Source: JBQTIU01 sp052387815 (GTDB lineage: Bacteria > Pseudomonadota > Alphaproteobacteria > CACIAM-22H2). From it: a stretch of 50,120 nt of DNA. The stretch covers positions 1-50,120 of the forward strand of contig JBQTIU010000096.1 in the NCBI GenBank assembly GCA_052387815.1, in the 5' to 3' direction. Shown one piece after another: positions 24,972-33,770 of the stretch. The notes beneath the pieces were generated by a model. That model searched no databases. It was given only the letters and a program-made list of their open reading frames with translations, and was not told where the DNA came from. Position numbers and translations under genes: made by a program. The number at the start of each line of letters is the position of its first letter. Within the stretch, counting starts at the first letter, position 1.

Positions 24972-26195
24972 CTACGTTCGGGTCTTCCGCCGCGGCGGCG
25001 ACCGTAATTGCCCGCTCGACTCCCGCAACGCGGCGATCAGTTCCGCGTCGCCCAACCCCTCGGCAAGTGCCAGGCCCCGGTCGAACAGCGCCTTCGCCCG
25101 CGCCTTGTGGTCGCGGCGCGACGCCAGGATGCCCATCGCGTGGAGCGTGACGCCCTGGCCGCGCACATCGCCCGCCCGTTCAACGAGCGCCAAGGCGCGC
25201 TCGTAGAGGCCCCAAGCGTCGTCGAGCCGCCCCTGCTCCCTCCGGAGGCGAGCGGTGAAAAAGAGGATCGTGCTGATCTCTCGCTGGTCGTCCCTGCCCA
25301 TGAAATAGGTGAGCGAGGCCTGCAACAGTGCTTCGGCCTCGTCGAACTGGCCGAGGTCGATCGCGCGGCGCGCCAGCTCGACCCGCAACGCCGCTGCCTG
25401 ATGGTCGTCGCCGCGCTCGGCCGCCGCCGCGATCTCGCCGCGCAGCCGGTCCAGCTCCGCCGCCGGCGCGTCGAAGTCCCGCAGCATCGCGTCATCGGCA
25501 CCGGCCTCGATCAACGCTGTCCGCAACTCATCGCGAAGCTTTGGCCTGAGCGCGCCCGCTGCCTCGCCGAGCGCGATGATGCCCGGGCTCTCGCGGGCGA
25601 GATGCCAGGCGATCGGCGGCAGGTCGAGCGCCTCGTCGGCGATTATCTCGGCCGGACGGTCCATGGCGCGCGCCGGGCCTGCCCGCGAGAGCCCGTAGTA
25701 GGCCGTCGCGCGAATCCCCGGTGCCATGTGGGTCGACAAGTTCTCCCAAAACGGAACGAGCCTCGCGTCGGGTTGCAGCCTCGCGACGGCATGCAGAACG
25801 TGAAACAGCGCCTCGTCGGGCAGTTTTCCTTGCGTCCCGGCCTCCATGAGGCTACCGGCGGCCACGAGATAAAGGTCGTAGGCCAGCTCGGCTGCCTCGA
25901 TGTCGATAGCCAGCAAGGCGAGGCTGGAGACCTGCTCGGCGCAAGCGGCATCCGCGTCGCGCGCCACGAGACTTAGCGCCAGCGTCGCCAAGTTATCGCG
26001 AATCGCACCGATCCATCTCGCCCGCAAAGCCGGATCGGCGTTGCCTTGCAGCGCGTGAAACACGAACTCCTCCGGCGCCTCCATTCCGAAGCGCCGATCG
26101 AGCGGCGGATCGACTGGCGCCTCGAGGCGAAACCGTCGCCAGAGGTAAGCCGCCAGCTCTTCTCGGTTCAGGCTTGCGAGTTCTCGGGCGTCCAT
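24972..26195 (-). CDS. TPR-containing protein, function unknown
   Basis: The product has 407 residues, all helical by inspection. The first 250 residues (MDARELASLNREELAAYLWRRF onward) match nothing I recognise. About 265-395 contain TPR-like units, for example IDLGQFDEAEALLQASLTYF, EQGRLDDAWGLYERALALVERAGD and KARAKALFDRGLALAEGLGD. No membrane segment or signal is seen. The start lies 4 bp after the stop of the preceding orphan gene, so the two form a unit. It is convergent with rne and lies inside the segment bracketed by the rne 3' repeats. A scaffold or sensor role with its partner is only a guess from the repeats. Confidence 0.7.
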   Translation of the reverse strand: MDARELASLNREELAAYLWRRFRLEAPVDPPLDRRFGMEAPEEFVFHALQGNADPALRARWIGAIRDNLATLALSLVARDADAACAEQVSSLALLAIDIEAAELAYDLYLVAAGSLMEAGTQGKLPDEALFHVLHAVARLQPDARLVPFWENLSTHMAPGIRATAYYGLSRAGPARAMDRPAEIIADEALDLPPIAWHLARESPGIIALGEAAGALRPKLRDELRTALIEAGADDAMLRDFDAPAAELDRLRGEIAAAAERGDDHQAAALRVELARRAIDLGQFDEAEALLQASLTYFMGRDDQREISTILFFTARLRREQGRLDDAWGLYERALALVERAGDVRGQGVTLHAMGILASRRDHKARAKALFDRGLALAEGLGDAELIAALRESSGQLRSPPRRKTRT

Positions 26196-26199
26196 TCGA

Positions 26200-27003
26200 T
26201 CACCGGCGATTGGCGGCGAAATCCATCCGGATGGCGCCGACGGGCTGTTTCGGTTCCACGGGGCTCACGAGCTTGGCCGTCGGCGGCAAATCCTTGAGAT
26301 GGTCCACTGTCTCGGTCAACAACTCGGGCTTGGCCGGCAGGCCGCTCGTAAGGTCGCGCGTCAGACCCCATGGCGCGGCGTGCGCCGCGGGGGGCGGCGC
26401 CCAGGCTTCGTAGAGGCCAGCGTCTAGGCAGCTCGGCACGAACAGCCGCGCGGCATCGACGTTCAACCATATTCGATAAAGATAATCGTTCGGCTTGCAC
26501 CGCGCCAGGCCGAGCTGTCTTGCAACTTCGCCCGGATCTTGGCTCGCGGCGCCGCCGTCCAGCTCGAACGTCATCCAGATGAAGCGGCTCTCCGGGCAGC
26601 GCTCCGTGTCCGTCATATGCGGCTTACGGAACCGAAAGGTCGTCGGCGGATCGTTCAAGTCGATCGGGCCCGATGCTTTATAATGCCGGGCGTCTCTCGC
26701 CGTCAGGTGCGACATCATGGTCGTCGGCAGCGGCGCGCCGCCGGCAACGGAAAGACGGCCGAGCCATGGACTGCGCACGGGTTTGGTGGCCTCGATCATC
26801 TCGTCCAGAGCGGCGATCGCAGCTCGGCCCACATCGGGGGTCAAACCCTTGCAGGTCCCGTGTGCCCGGCCGAGCCTGCCCTTGAAGTCCGCGCATACGG
26901 TGGCGATGCGGGTTTCGGCTTCGAGGTTCCAGCGACGGGCCGCGCGCCGAGCATCGGCCTTTGCCGGTGCCTCGAATTCCTTGCGCCAGTTCGCATAGCT
27001 CAT
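26200..27003 (-). CDS. hypothetical protein in rne-flanking cargo
   Basis: About 267 residues, not recognised. The likely start is the ATG at 27001-27003 (MSYANWRKEFEAPAK). The frame also opens at 27039, which would add twelve residues (MALCAALSWVAR) looking like a weak hydrophobic lead. The N-terminal 60 residues are basic and helical (ADARRAARRWNLEAETRI). The middle has a hydrophilic beta-like region with DPPTTFRFRKPHMTDTERCPESRFIWMTF. The tail is Pro-rich. No catalytic motif is evident. It is co-transcribed with the TPR gene. A candidate minus-strand -10 (TATGCT) lies near 27060. Codon use is less GC3-biased than in its neighbours (for example CGATAAAGATAATCG), compatible with foreign origin. 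Confidence 0.6.
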   Translation of the reverse strand: MSYANWRKEFEAPAKADARRAARRWNLEAETRIATVCADFKGRLGRAHGTCKGLTPDVGRAAIAALDEMIEATKPVRSPWLGRLSVAGGAPLPTTMMSHLTARDARHYKASGPIDLNDPPTTFRFRKPHMTDTERCPESRFIWMTFELDGGAASQDPGEVARQLGLARCKPNDYLYRIWLNVDAARLFVPSCLDAGLYEAWAPPPAAHAAPWGLTRDLTSGLPAKPELLTETVDHLKDLPPTAKLVSPVEPKQPVGAIRMDFAANRR

Positions 27004-27248
27004 CCGAGCGACCCAAGAAAGAGCGGCGCACAGCGCCACGGAACCAAGACTAGCCTAGCATAGGGAAACCCCCGCGCCCGACCGAAACCCGTGGTAAACC
27101 GCGGAAAGTAACGGGTAACGGTCCAAACGCGATAAGCCCCGGCTGGCGCTCACGCCGCCCGTGCCGGACATTGAACAAAACCGCTGCAATAGCTGATGCC
27201 ACTCGCGAATCCATGTTCAACGCGCAGGGAACGCGGGATGGAACGGAG

Positions 27249-27291
27249 CGGCGCCGGCGCGCCAAGGCTGGTGGAGGCAGCTGACCAGGTA
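27249..27291 (+). repeat. rne 3'-end repeat, detached copy
   Basis: A 43-bp copy of the rne terminus that would encode PARQGWWRQLTR and a stop (TAG at 27290-27292) in the rne frame, with no rne body before it. It differs from the rne copy at two positions. It ends 11 bp from the stop of the convergent aminotransferase gene, which is where rne would abut if the cargo were removed. Confidence 0.8.
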
Positions 27292-27302
27292 GGCGGCGCG
27301 GC

Positions 27303-28463
27303 TCACCGGCGCCAGGCTTTGAGCCGCCGGACGGCCTCGGCCATGGCGGCGGTCGAGCCCGCGAACGAGAACCGCACATAGGCGCGGCCGCGCCCAGGAT
27401 CGAAATCGATGCCCGGGGTCGCGGCCACGCCCGCCTCGGCGAGCATGCGCCGGCAAAACGCCTCGCTGTCGTTGGTCAGGTGCGCGACGTCGGCATAGAG
27501 GTAGAAGGCGCCGTCGGGCGGGGCGAAGCGCTGGAACCCCGCCGCCGGCAGCTCGGCCAGCAAGAGGTCGCGGTTGCGGCGGTAGCGCGCCACATTGGCG
27601 TCGAGTTCCGCCCGCGCGTCGAAGGCGGCGATGGCGGCGAGCTGCGAGAGGGTCGGCGGCGAAATGAACAGGTTTTGCGCCAGCACCTCGACGGAGCGCG
27701 CCAGGTCGGGCGGCACGATCATCCAGCCCAGCCGCCACCCGGTCATCGAATAATATTTCGAGAAGCTATTGATGACGATCGCCTGGTCGGTGAATTGCAA
27801 CGCCGTGGCTGCGGTCATGCCGTAGGTGATGCCGTGGTAGATTTCGTCGGACACCAGGCGCACGCCGTGTCGCCGGCACCAGTCGAGCAGGCCCTCGAGT
27901 TCGGCCTTGGCGAGCATGCTTCCCGTGGGATTGGCCGGGCTCGCCACGACCAGCCCGGCGAGCGGTCGCCCCAGCGCCTCGAGGCGGGCCGGCGTGGGCT
28001 GGAACTTGGTCGATGGCTCGGCGGGCAGGCCGACGACCTCGACGCCGAGCGCCGACAGGATGTTCCGATAGGCCGGGTAGCCCGGGTCGGCGAGCGCCAC
28101 GCGGTCGCCGGCATCGAAGGCGGCGAGGAAGGCGAGCAGGAAGGCGCCCGAGGAGCCGGTTGTCACCGCCACGCGTTCGGGCGCGACGGCGACGCCGTAG
28201 GCGTCGCGATAATGGCGGGCGATGCGCTCGCGCAAGGCCGGCACGCCGAGCGCCTCGGTGTAACCCAGCCGATCCGACCGCAGCCCCGCCGCCGCGGCCT
28301 CCAGCACCGCAAGGGGCGCCGGCGTGTCGGGCTGGCCGACCTCGAGATGGACGACCTTGTCCTCGCCGCGCGCGGCCTTGATGTCGCGCGCATTGGCGGC
28401 GCGCATCACGTCCATGACGATGAACGGCGAAACTTGGCCGCGGCGGGCCGCCTTGAGCACCAT
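27303..28463 (-). CDS. PLP-dependent aminotransferase, class I/II (fold type I)
   Basis: The 386-residue product resembles aspartate/aromatic aminotransferases. Visible features are VGQPDTPAP, GYTEALGVPALRERIARHY, GSSGAFLLAFLAAFD, the PLP-ring Asp/Tyr in LVSDEIYHGITYG, and the Schiff-base lysine in NSFSKYYSMTGWRLGW. The substrate-carboxylate arginine is in RAYVRFSFAGS. Substrate specificity cannot be read. It follows the GGT-like gene on the same strand (27-bp gap), so they may be co-transcribed. Its 3' end faces the detached rne repeat and is intact. Confidence 0.9.
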   Translation of the reverse strand: MVLKAARRGQVSPFIVMDVMRAANARDIKAARGEDKVVHLEVGQPDTPAPLAVLEAAAAGLRSDRLGYTEALGVPALRERIARHYRDAYGVAVAPERVAVTTGSSGAFLLAFLAAFDAGDRVALADPGYPAYRNILSALGVEVVGLPAEPSTKFQPTPARLEALGRPLAGLVVASPANPTGSMLAKAELEGLLDWCRRHGVRLVSDEIYHGITYGMTAATALQFTDQAIVINSFSKYYSMTGWRLGWMIVPPDLARSVEVLAQNLFISPPTLSQLAAIAAFDARAELDANVARYRRNRDLLLAELPAAGFQRFAPPDGAFYLYADVAHLTNDSEAFCRRMLAEAGVAATPGIDFDPGRGRAYVRFSFAGSTAAMAEAVRRLKAWRR

Positions 28464-28490
28464 GGTTCCCCGTGCGGGCGCGGCGGCGCG

Positions 28491-30044
28491 TTATCCGCCG
28501 ATCCACCCCAGGCCGAAGCCGCGCCGGTCGGCGCGCGATTGGCAGGTGGCCGGCCGATTGACCAACCCGTCGGGGCATAGGATGGCGTTGACCCGCCCGA
28601 GCCAGGCGGCCGGCCGCACGCCGTAGCCGCGCGCGCCAAGGCCGGGCATCTCGCCCTCGACCAGCACGATGTCGGGCACGCCGGTATAAGACAGGCGCGA
28701 AGCCTCGATCGCCTCCTCGAGCGACCGCCGGTCGGCGAGCGCGCGCAGCGCCACCGCGACCAGCGCGTCCGTCCCCGCCGCACCGCCCGTGGCGGCGCCG
28801 GCGAACACGAATTCGGCGTCCCGGCTGTTGATGGCGAGCATCGGTCCGAGCCCTTGGGCTCCGCCGCCGGGCGCCCCCGCCAGCACGATGCCGGTTCCGG
28901 GCGCCACGCGGCCGAGGCCGAAGCGCTCGTACGACGTCACCGCGCAGGCGACCGCCCCGCCCTCGCGATCGGCGACCACGAAACTCGCGGCCGCCGACCC
29001 ATCGGCACGGGCCGCGGGCGGCGGCACGGCGGCGGGCGGCGCGCGGCGGTCGGCGCGGTAGCCGGCCATCAGCTCGCCGGCCCGGCGCGCGTCGAGGATT
29101 TCGGCAGCCGGCAGGGCGGTGGTGAGGTCGGGCTCGAGCCAGCGGCCGCGATCGTAAGCTCCGCGCTGCGCCGCCTCGGCGAACAGATGCGGCCGTTCCT
29201 CGGCCGGAACCGAGCGCCAGCGCGGCCCCAGCATCGACCATAGCTGGGCGGCGGCCAGCCCGCCGATCGCGGGCGGCGGGGCGAAGTGGAGCGACAAGTC
29301 GTCGAAGCGCAGGGTCACCGGCGGCCGCCACTGCGGCAACGCCCCCCTGAGATCCTCGAGCGAGATCGCGGCGCCCACGGACTGCGTGGCGGCAACGAAC
29401 TGGCGGCCGAGCGGACCCGCGTACAACTCGCCGGGGCCGCGGGCGCGGATCGCGCTGAGGACCGACGACAATTCGCCTTGTACGAGGACTTGGCCTTCGG
29501 CTGGCGGCGTGCCGTCGGGCCTTAAGAAGATTTGCCGCAAGCCCGGATCCTGCGCCAACCGCGGCGCGGCGGCGGCCAGGTCATGGGCGAGCGTGCGCGA
29601 CACTGGCGCCCCGAAGCGCGCCAGGTTCTCGGCCGGCGCCACCACCTGCTCCCAGCGCAGCCGTCCGTACTTGGCATGCAGGGCGAACATGCCGCGCGGA
29701 TTGCCGGGCACAGCGGCTCGGCTTGCCGATCCGGCCGGCGCGCGGGCGAGGAAGTCGAGGGCCTCGGTCCAGTTCGACCTCGGATCGAAGACCAGGCACA
29801 CGCCGCCGCCGCCCAGGCTGGCAACCGAGGGCAGCGTCACCGACAACGCGAAATAGAGCGCGACGGCGGCGTCGGCCGCCGTGCCGCCGGCCGACAGCAT
29901 GTCGCGCGCGACCAAGACGGCGCGCGGCTCGTCCGCCGCCACGCCGCCGAGAAAGCCGCGCAGGGCGCCGATCTCGCCGGTCTGCGGGCCGCCGCCGCAC
30001 CCCGCCAGCCCAACCGCCATCGCCAGCGCCAGGCGGCCAGGCAA
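28491..30044 (-). CDS. gamma-glutamyltransferase-like lipoprotein, probably catalytically inactive
   Basis: A lipoprotein of 517 residues with lipobox LAGC (MAVGLAGC, about residues 10-16). GGT-family landmarks are AARDMLSAGGTAADAAVALYFALSVTLP, GGGGVCLVFDP and PSVASLGG in the large-subunit part. In the small-subunit part they are FGLGRVAPGTGIVLAGAP, PMLAI and GAATGGAAGTDAL. At the autoprocessing site, where active enzymes have T-T/S-H-x-x-V-x-D, this protein reads AASFVVAD. The nucleophilic threonine is therefore alanine. The start TTG at 30042-30044 was chosen for the signal peptide. The open frame continues upstream into the divergent M48 gene. It may have a binding role, or a lost activity. 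Confidence 0.72.
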   Translation of the reverse strand: MPGRLALAMAVGLAGCGGGPQTGEIGALRGFLGGVAADEPRAVLVARDMLSAGGTAADAAVALYFALSVTLPSVASLGGGGVCLVFDPRSNWTEALDFLARAPAGSASRAAVPGNPRGMFALHAKYGRLRWEQVVAPAENLARFGAPVSRTLAHDLAAAAPRLAQDPGLRQIFLRPDGTPPAEGQVLVQGELSSVLSAIRARGPGELYAGPLGRQFVAATQSVGAAISLEDLRGALPQWRPPVTLRFDDLSLHFAPPPAIGGLAAAQLWSMLGPRWRSVPAEERPHLFAEAAQRGAYDRGRWLEPDLTTALPAAEILDARRAGELMAGYRADRRAPPAAVPPPAARADGSAAASFVVADREGGAVACAVTSYERFGLGRVAPGTGIVLAGAPGGGAQGLGPMLAINSRDAEFVFAGAATGGAAGTDALVAVALRALADRRSLEEAIEASRLSYTGVPDIVLVEGEMPGLGARGYGVRPAAWLGRVNAILCPDGLVNRPATCQSRADRRGFGLGWIGG

Positions 30045-30050
30045 GTTCGA

Positions 30051-30079
30051 TTGACGTGGCTGGGGAGCGTGCCTAGGTT
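30051..30079 (+). promoter_or_regulatory. promoter of the M48 protease gene
   Basis: TTGACG (30051-30056), a 17-bp spacer and TAGGTT (30074-30079) precede the M48 gene start by about 33 bp. It sits in the 67-bp divergent gap with the GGT-like gene. Confidence 0.6.
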
Positions 30080-30111
30080 GTAGGTCCAGGGACAAGGCAG
30101 GAGCCCAGGGC

Positions 30112-31449
30112 TTGCGCAAGCGAACCATTCCCGTTGTGGCCGCGATCTTGGCGGCAGGCGTTATCGCGCTGCCGGCCGCGGCGCAGCAGCGCATCTCCTT
30201 CGTCCGCGACGCGGAGATCGAGAATACCATCCGCGCCTATGCGACGCCACTCTTCACCGCCGCCGGGCTCGACCCGGCGGCGATCCGCGTCCATCTGGTC
30301 AACGACCGCTCGCTCAACGCCTTCGTCGCCAATGGCCTCAACATGTTCATCAATACCGGGCTGCTCATCCGCACCGAGAGTGCGGAGCAGGTGATCGGGG
30401 TCATCGCGCATGAGACCGGCCACATCGTCGGCGGTCACCTGGCGCGCTTGCGCGAGAGCATGCGCGGGGCGATGGCGGAATCGATCGTCGCCTTGGTGGT
30501 CGGCGCCGCGACCGCCGTGGCCACCGGCCGTCCCGATGCCGGCGTGGCGGTGGCCGCCGGCGGCCTGCAGATGGCCGAGCGCGGCGCCTTGCGCTATACG
30601 CGCGAAATGGAGAGTTCGGCCGACCAGGCCGCCTTGACCTTGCTCGACCGCAGCGGGCAGTCGGCGCGCGGTCTCCAGGAGTTCCTCGAAATCATTGCCG
30701 ACCAGGAGCTGCTCGCCGCGGGCCGCCAGGACCCCTATGTGCGCACCCACCCGATCGGCCGCGAGCGCGTCGAGTCGGTGCGCGCCCATGTCGCGAATTC
30801 GCCGCTCGCCGCGGCGCCGCCGCGACCCGACTTCGCCGAGAAGCATCGGCGCATGCGGGCCAAGCTTCTGGCCTATCTCGATCCCGCGCGCGCGCTGCAA
30901 GTCTACAAGGAGACCGATACCGGCCTCGAGGCGCGCTATGCCCGCGCCATCGCCACTTCGCGCCGCCCCGACTATCCGGCGGCCCTCGCCCTCGTCGACC
31001 AGTTGATCGCCGAGCGCCCCGACGACGGCTTTTTCCTCGATACCAAGGGCCAGATGCTGTTCGAGGCCGGCCGCATCGCAGAATCCCTGCCGCTCTACCA
31101 GCGCGCGGCCAAACTGTTGCCCGGCGAGCCCCTCATCCTCACCGCCTTGGCGCAGGTCCAGATCGAAGCTAACTCGACGGAGCTCACCAAGGCAGCGATC
31201 GCCAATCTCGAAGCGGCACGTCGCCTCGACCCGAGCCACGGCGAGATGTGGCGGTTGCTCGCCGTCGCCTATGGCCGCGACGATCAGCTCGGCATGTCGG
31301 CGCTTGCCCAGGCCGAGCGCGCGGCCCTCCACGGGCGTGGCGCCGAGGCGCGCAGCTTCGCCGAGCGCGCCGAACGCCTGTTGCCAGTGGGCTCGCCGGG
31401 CTGGCTCAGGGCCCAGGACATCCGGCAATCGAGCCAGAAGCGCGAATAG
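30112..31449 (+). CDS. periplasmic M48 metalloprotease with TPR domain (BepA/YfgC-like)
   Basis: Zinc protease/chaperone of outer-membrane protein assembly. It has 445 residues. The signal peptide is RKRTIPVVAAILAAGVIALPAAAQQ. The catalytic HExxH is in IAHETGHIVGGH (about residue 100). The third ligand Glu/Asp region is in YTREMESSADQAALTLL (about 165). The C-terminal half is helical repeats of TPR type (RRPDYPAALALVDQLIAERPDD, GRIAESLPLYQRAAKLLP). The start is a TTG at 30112, supported by AGGAG nine bases upstream and by placing the signal peptide correctly. It is followed by a DUF3047 lipoprotein and a DsbA-like gene, all envelope proteins. Confidence 0.9.
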   Translation: MRKRTIPVVAAILAAGVIALPAAAQQRISFVRDAEIENTIRAYATPLFTAAGLDPAAIRVHLVNDRSLNAFVANGLNMFINTGLLIRTESAEQVIGVIAHETGHIVGGHLARLRESMRGAMAESIVALVVGAATAVATGRPDAGVAVAAGGLQMAERGALRYTREMESSADQAALTLLDRSGQSARGLQEFLEIIADQELLAAGRQDPYVRTHPIGRERVESVRAHVANSPLAAAPPRPDFAEKHRRMRAKLLAYLDPARALQVYKETDTGLEARYARAIATSRRPDYPAALALVDQLIAERPDDGFFLDTKGQMLFEAGRIAESLPLYQRAAKLLPGEPLILTALAQVQIEANSTELTKAAIANLEAARRLDPSHGEMWRLLAVAYGRDDQLGMSALAQAERAALHGRGAEARSFAERAERLLPVGSPGWLRAQDIRQSSQKRE

Positions 31450-31490
31450 GCCAGCGCTGGCCGGGCGGCGGGGGAAGCCGCGCCGCGCCG

Positions 31491-32231
31491 ATGGTGGGCG
31501 CCCTCCTCGCCGCGCTCGCCGCCTGCGCCGAGCCGCCGCCCGGCCCGCTGCCGGCGGCCGGCGGCCATGCTCTGGTGCTCGGTCCGGATGCCGGCTTCGA
31601 CCCCGCCCGCCTGCCGACGGATTGGTGGCGCCAGCCGCGCGGGTCGAGCGGCGGCTTTGCGCTCGCCGATCTCGACGGCATCCAGGTGCTGCGCATCGAT
31701 GCCGCGAGCGGCGCGCTGATCGGCCGGCGCTTGGCCGCACCCCTGCTGGCAACGCCCTACCTGCGCTGGGCCTGGTACCTCGACCCCGGCGCATTCGGCA
31801 GCGGTGCGGGCGACGGGCTCGATCGGGGCCTGCGTCTGGTGGTCGGCTTCAAGGGCGGGACGGTGCGCGGCTCGCAGTTGACCGACCGGCTGTTCGCCTT
31901 TTTCGGCAGCGACCTTCCGGCGCACGAGCGGACGATCGAGATCGCCTTCGGCGGCGTCGGCGCGCCGCGCGCCGAGAACGCCCGCCAGCATCTCTCCGTG
32001 GTCAGCGACCGCGGCATGCGCCGCACGCTCCGCCCGCCGGCTTCCGACCAGGCCGGGCAGTGGCAGATCGAGGCGATCGACCTCGCCGAGATCTACGCCC
32101 AGTTGTGGCCCAGCGATCGCCTGGCCGAAATCGAGATCGGCTTCATCGCGGTGGGCGGCTTGGCCGCCCGCCTCCCCGCAGGGGTGCCGGCGAGCCTGGG
32201 CTATATCGCCGAAATCCTGCTCTCGCGCTGA
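31491..32231 (+). CDS. DUF3047 lipoprotein
   Basis: Exported protein of 246 residues with a very short signal and lipobox LAAC (MVGALLAALAAC). The body matches the DUF3047 pattern as I recall it: DWWRQPRGSSGGFALADLDGIQVLRIDA, YLRWAWYLDPG, RLVVGFKGG, RTLRPPASDQAGQWQIEAIDLAEIYAQLW and IEIGFIAVGG. The function is unknown. A start at the ATG at 31491 leaves only ten residues before the cysteine, so a slightly upstream start in the same frame is possible. It begins 41 bp after the M48 gene. Confidence 0.75.
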   Translation: MVGALLAALAACAEPPPGPLPAAGGHALVLGPDAGFDPARLPTDWWRQPRGSSGGFALADLDGIQVLRIDAASGALIGRRLAAPLLATPYLRWAWYLDPGAFGSGAGDGLDRGLRLVVGFKGGTVRGSQLTDRLFAFFGSDLPAHERTIEIAFGGVGAPRAENARQHLSVVSDRGMRRTLRPPASDQAGQWQIEAIDLAEIYAQLWPSDRLAEIEIGFIAVGGLAARLPAGVPASLGYIAEILLSR

Positions 32232-32312
32232 CCCGAGGACCACGCCGGCGGCATCGGCTTGCGCGGACGAGGCGGCTCTAGGATAATCCCGGCTCCCGCA
32301 ACCTTCGGAAAG

Positions 32313-33080
32313 ATGTCCCCCGTGCGCCACCTCCTCGCCGCCTTGGCTGCCGGCGTCCTGTTCGCCGCCGGGCTCGTCCTGCTGCCCGTGCGGAACGACG
32401 AGACCCCGCCGCCGGCCCTGACCCGACCCCAGGCCGAGGCGGTGGAGCGGATCATCCGCGACTATCTGTTGGCCAACCCCGAGCTCATCCTCGAGGCGGT
32501 CGGGGGGCTCGAGCGACGGCGCGATTCCCAGGCCGAGGCTAAAGCGCGGGCCGAACTTGCCGCCCGGCGCAGCGAGATCTTCGAGGATCCGGACTCCCCG
32601 GTCGCCGGCAACCCGAGCGGCGACGTGACGATCGTCGAGTTCTTCGATTACCGCTGCCCGTACTGCAAGCAGGTTGCCGGCCCGCTGATGCGTCTGATCG
32701 CGGATGACCCCCAGCTGCGTCTGGTCTTCAAGGAGTTGCCGATCCTCGGCCCCGACTCGGTGGTGGCGGCGCGGGCCGCGCTCGGCGCGCGCGCGCAGCG
32801 GCGCTACCTGCCGATGCACATGGCGCTGATGCGCTCGCGCGGGCCGCTCGACGAGATGGTCGTGCTCGCCATCGCCGCCGAGGCGGGGCTCGACGTGGCC
32901 AGACTCGAGGCCGACATGGCCGCGCCCGAGATCACCCGGATCATCGACCGCACGCGCAGCCTGGCGCGCGCGCTGGGCATCAACGGCACGCCGGCCTTCG
33001 TCATCGGCGACCGCCTGATCCCCGGTGCGGTCGATCTCGACACTTTGAAAAAACTGGTGGCCGAGGCCCGGCAGCGCTGA
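32313..33080 (+). CDS. DsbA-family thiol oxidoreductase (ScsC-like)
   Basis: Periplasmic thioredoxin-fold protein of 255 residues. A signal/anchor occupies residues 4-26 (VRHLLAALAAGVLFAAGLVLLPV). A helical N-terminal segment LTRPQAEAVERIIRDYLLANPELI (about 37-60) resembles the oligomerisation stalk of ScsC/DsbA-like isomerases. The active site is CPYC in FFDYRCPYCKQV (about residue 113). The cis-proline loop is in INGTPAFVIGD (about 228). The start at ATG 32313 fits the signal peptide; the frame extends to 32259. It probably introduces or shuffles disulfides in exported proteins. It converges on maiA. Confidence 0.88.
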   Translation: MSPVRHLLAALAAGVLFAAGLVLLPVRNDETPPPALTRPQAEAVERIIRDYLLANPELILEAVGGLERRRDSQAEAKARAELAARRSEIFEDPDSPVAGNPSGDVTIVEFFDYRCPYCKQVAGPLMRLIADDPQLRLVFKELPILGPDSVVAARAALGARAQRRYLPMHMALMRSRGPLDEMVVLAIAAEAGLDVARLEADMAAPEITRIIDRTRSLARALGINGTPAFVIGDRLIPGAVDLDTLKKLVAEARQR

Positions 33081-33100
33081 CCGGGGCCGGCACGCCGGCC

Positions 33101-33736
33101 CTACTCCGCGTCGGGCTGCCGGTCGGGCTGGGCGCGCTCGAAGGCCGGGAGCTTCATGCACGCCGCGAAGACCCGCACCAGCTTCGGGTAGGGTTCGAGC
33201 GGACAGTTCAAGCGCTGGGCGTTGAACACCTGGGGCACGAGGCAGATATCGGCCAGCGTCGGCGCCGCGCCGTGACAGAACTGGCCCGCCGGCCCGCCCT
33301 CGAGCATGGCCTCGACGCCGGCAAAGCCTTCGCCGATCCAGTGCCGGTACCAGGCGTCGTGCTGGTCGTTGCTCACCTTGAGCACGTTCTTGAGATAGAG
33401 GAGCACCCTGAGGTTATTGAGGGGATGCATGTCGCAGGCGATCGCCTGGGCGATGGCCCGCACCCGCGCGCGCTCGGGCGCGGGCTTGGGCAGGAGCGGC
33501 GGGTCGGGCCGGGTCTCGTCGAGATACTCGATGATCGCCAGCGACTGGGTGAGCACGCGCCCGTCCTCTGCGAGCGCCGGCACGAGCCCTTGCGGATTGG
33601 TCTTGAGATAGGCGGGGGCGCGTTGCTCGCCCTTGCGCAGGTGCACGGACGCGCTTTCGTAGGCGAGCCCCTTCAAGTTCAAGGCGATGCGCACCCGGAA
33701 GGCGGCCGAGGAGCGGAAATAGCCGTACAGCTTCAT
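33101..33736 (-). CDS. maiA: maleylacetoacetate isomerase (zeta-class GST)
   Basis: Isomerises maleylacetoacetate to fumarylacetoacetate with glutathione. It has 211 residues. The zeta-class motif is YFRSSAAFRVRIALNLKG (Ser pair near residues 9-10). The cis-Pro and glutathione site are in NPQGLVPALAEDG and LTQSLAIIEYLDE. The C-terminal all-helical domain includes ACDMHPLNNLRVL. The start ATG at 33734-33736 fits the family. It is the last gene of hpd-hmgA-fah-maiA, 34 bp after fah. Confidence 0.93.
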   Translation of the reverse strand: MKLYGYFRSSAAFRVRIALNLKGLAYESASVHLRKGEQRAPAYLKTNPQGLVPALAEDGRVLTQSLAIIEYLDETRPDPPLLPKPAPERARVRAIAQAIACDMHPLNNLRVLLYLKNVLKVSNDQHDAWYRHWIGEGFAGVEAMLEGGPAGQFCHGAAPTLADICLVPQVFNAQRLNCPLEPYPKLVRVFAACMKLPAFERAQPDRQPDAE

Positions 33737-33770
33737 GGGCAGCGCCTCGTTGGGGGTGAGGGCACCGAAA

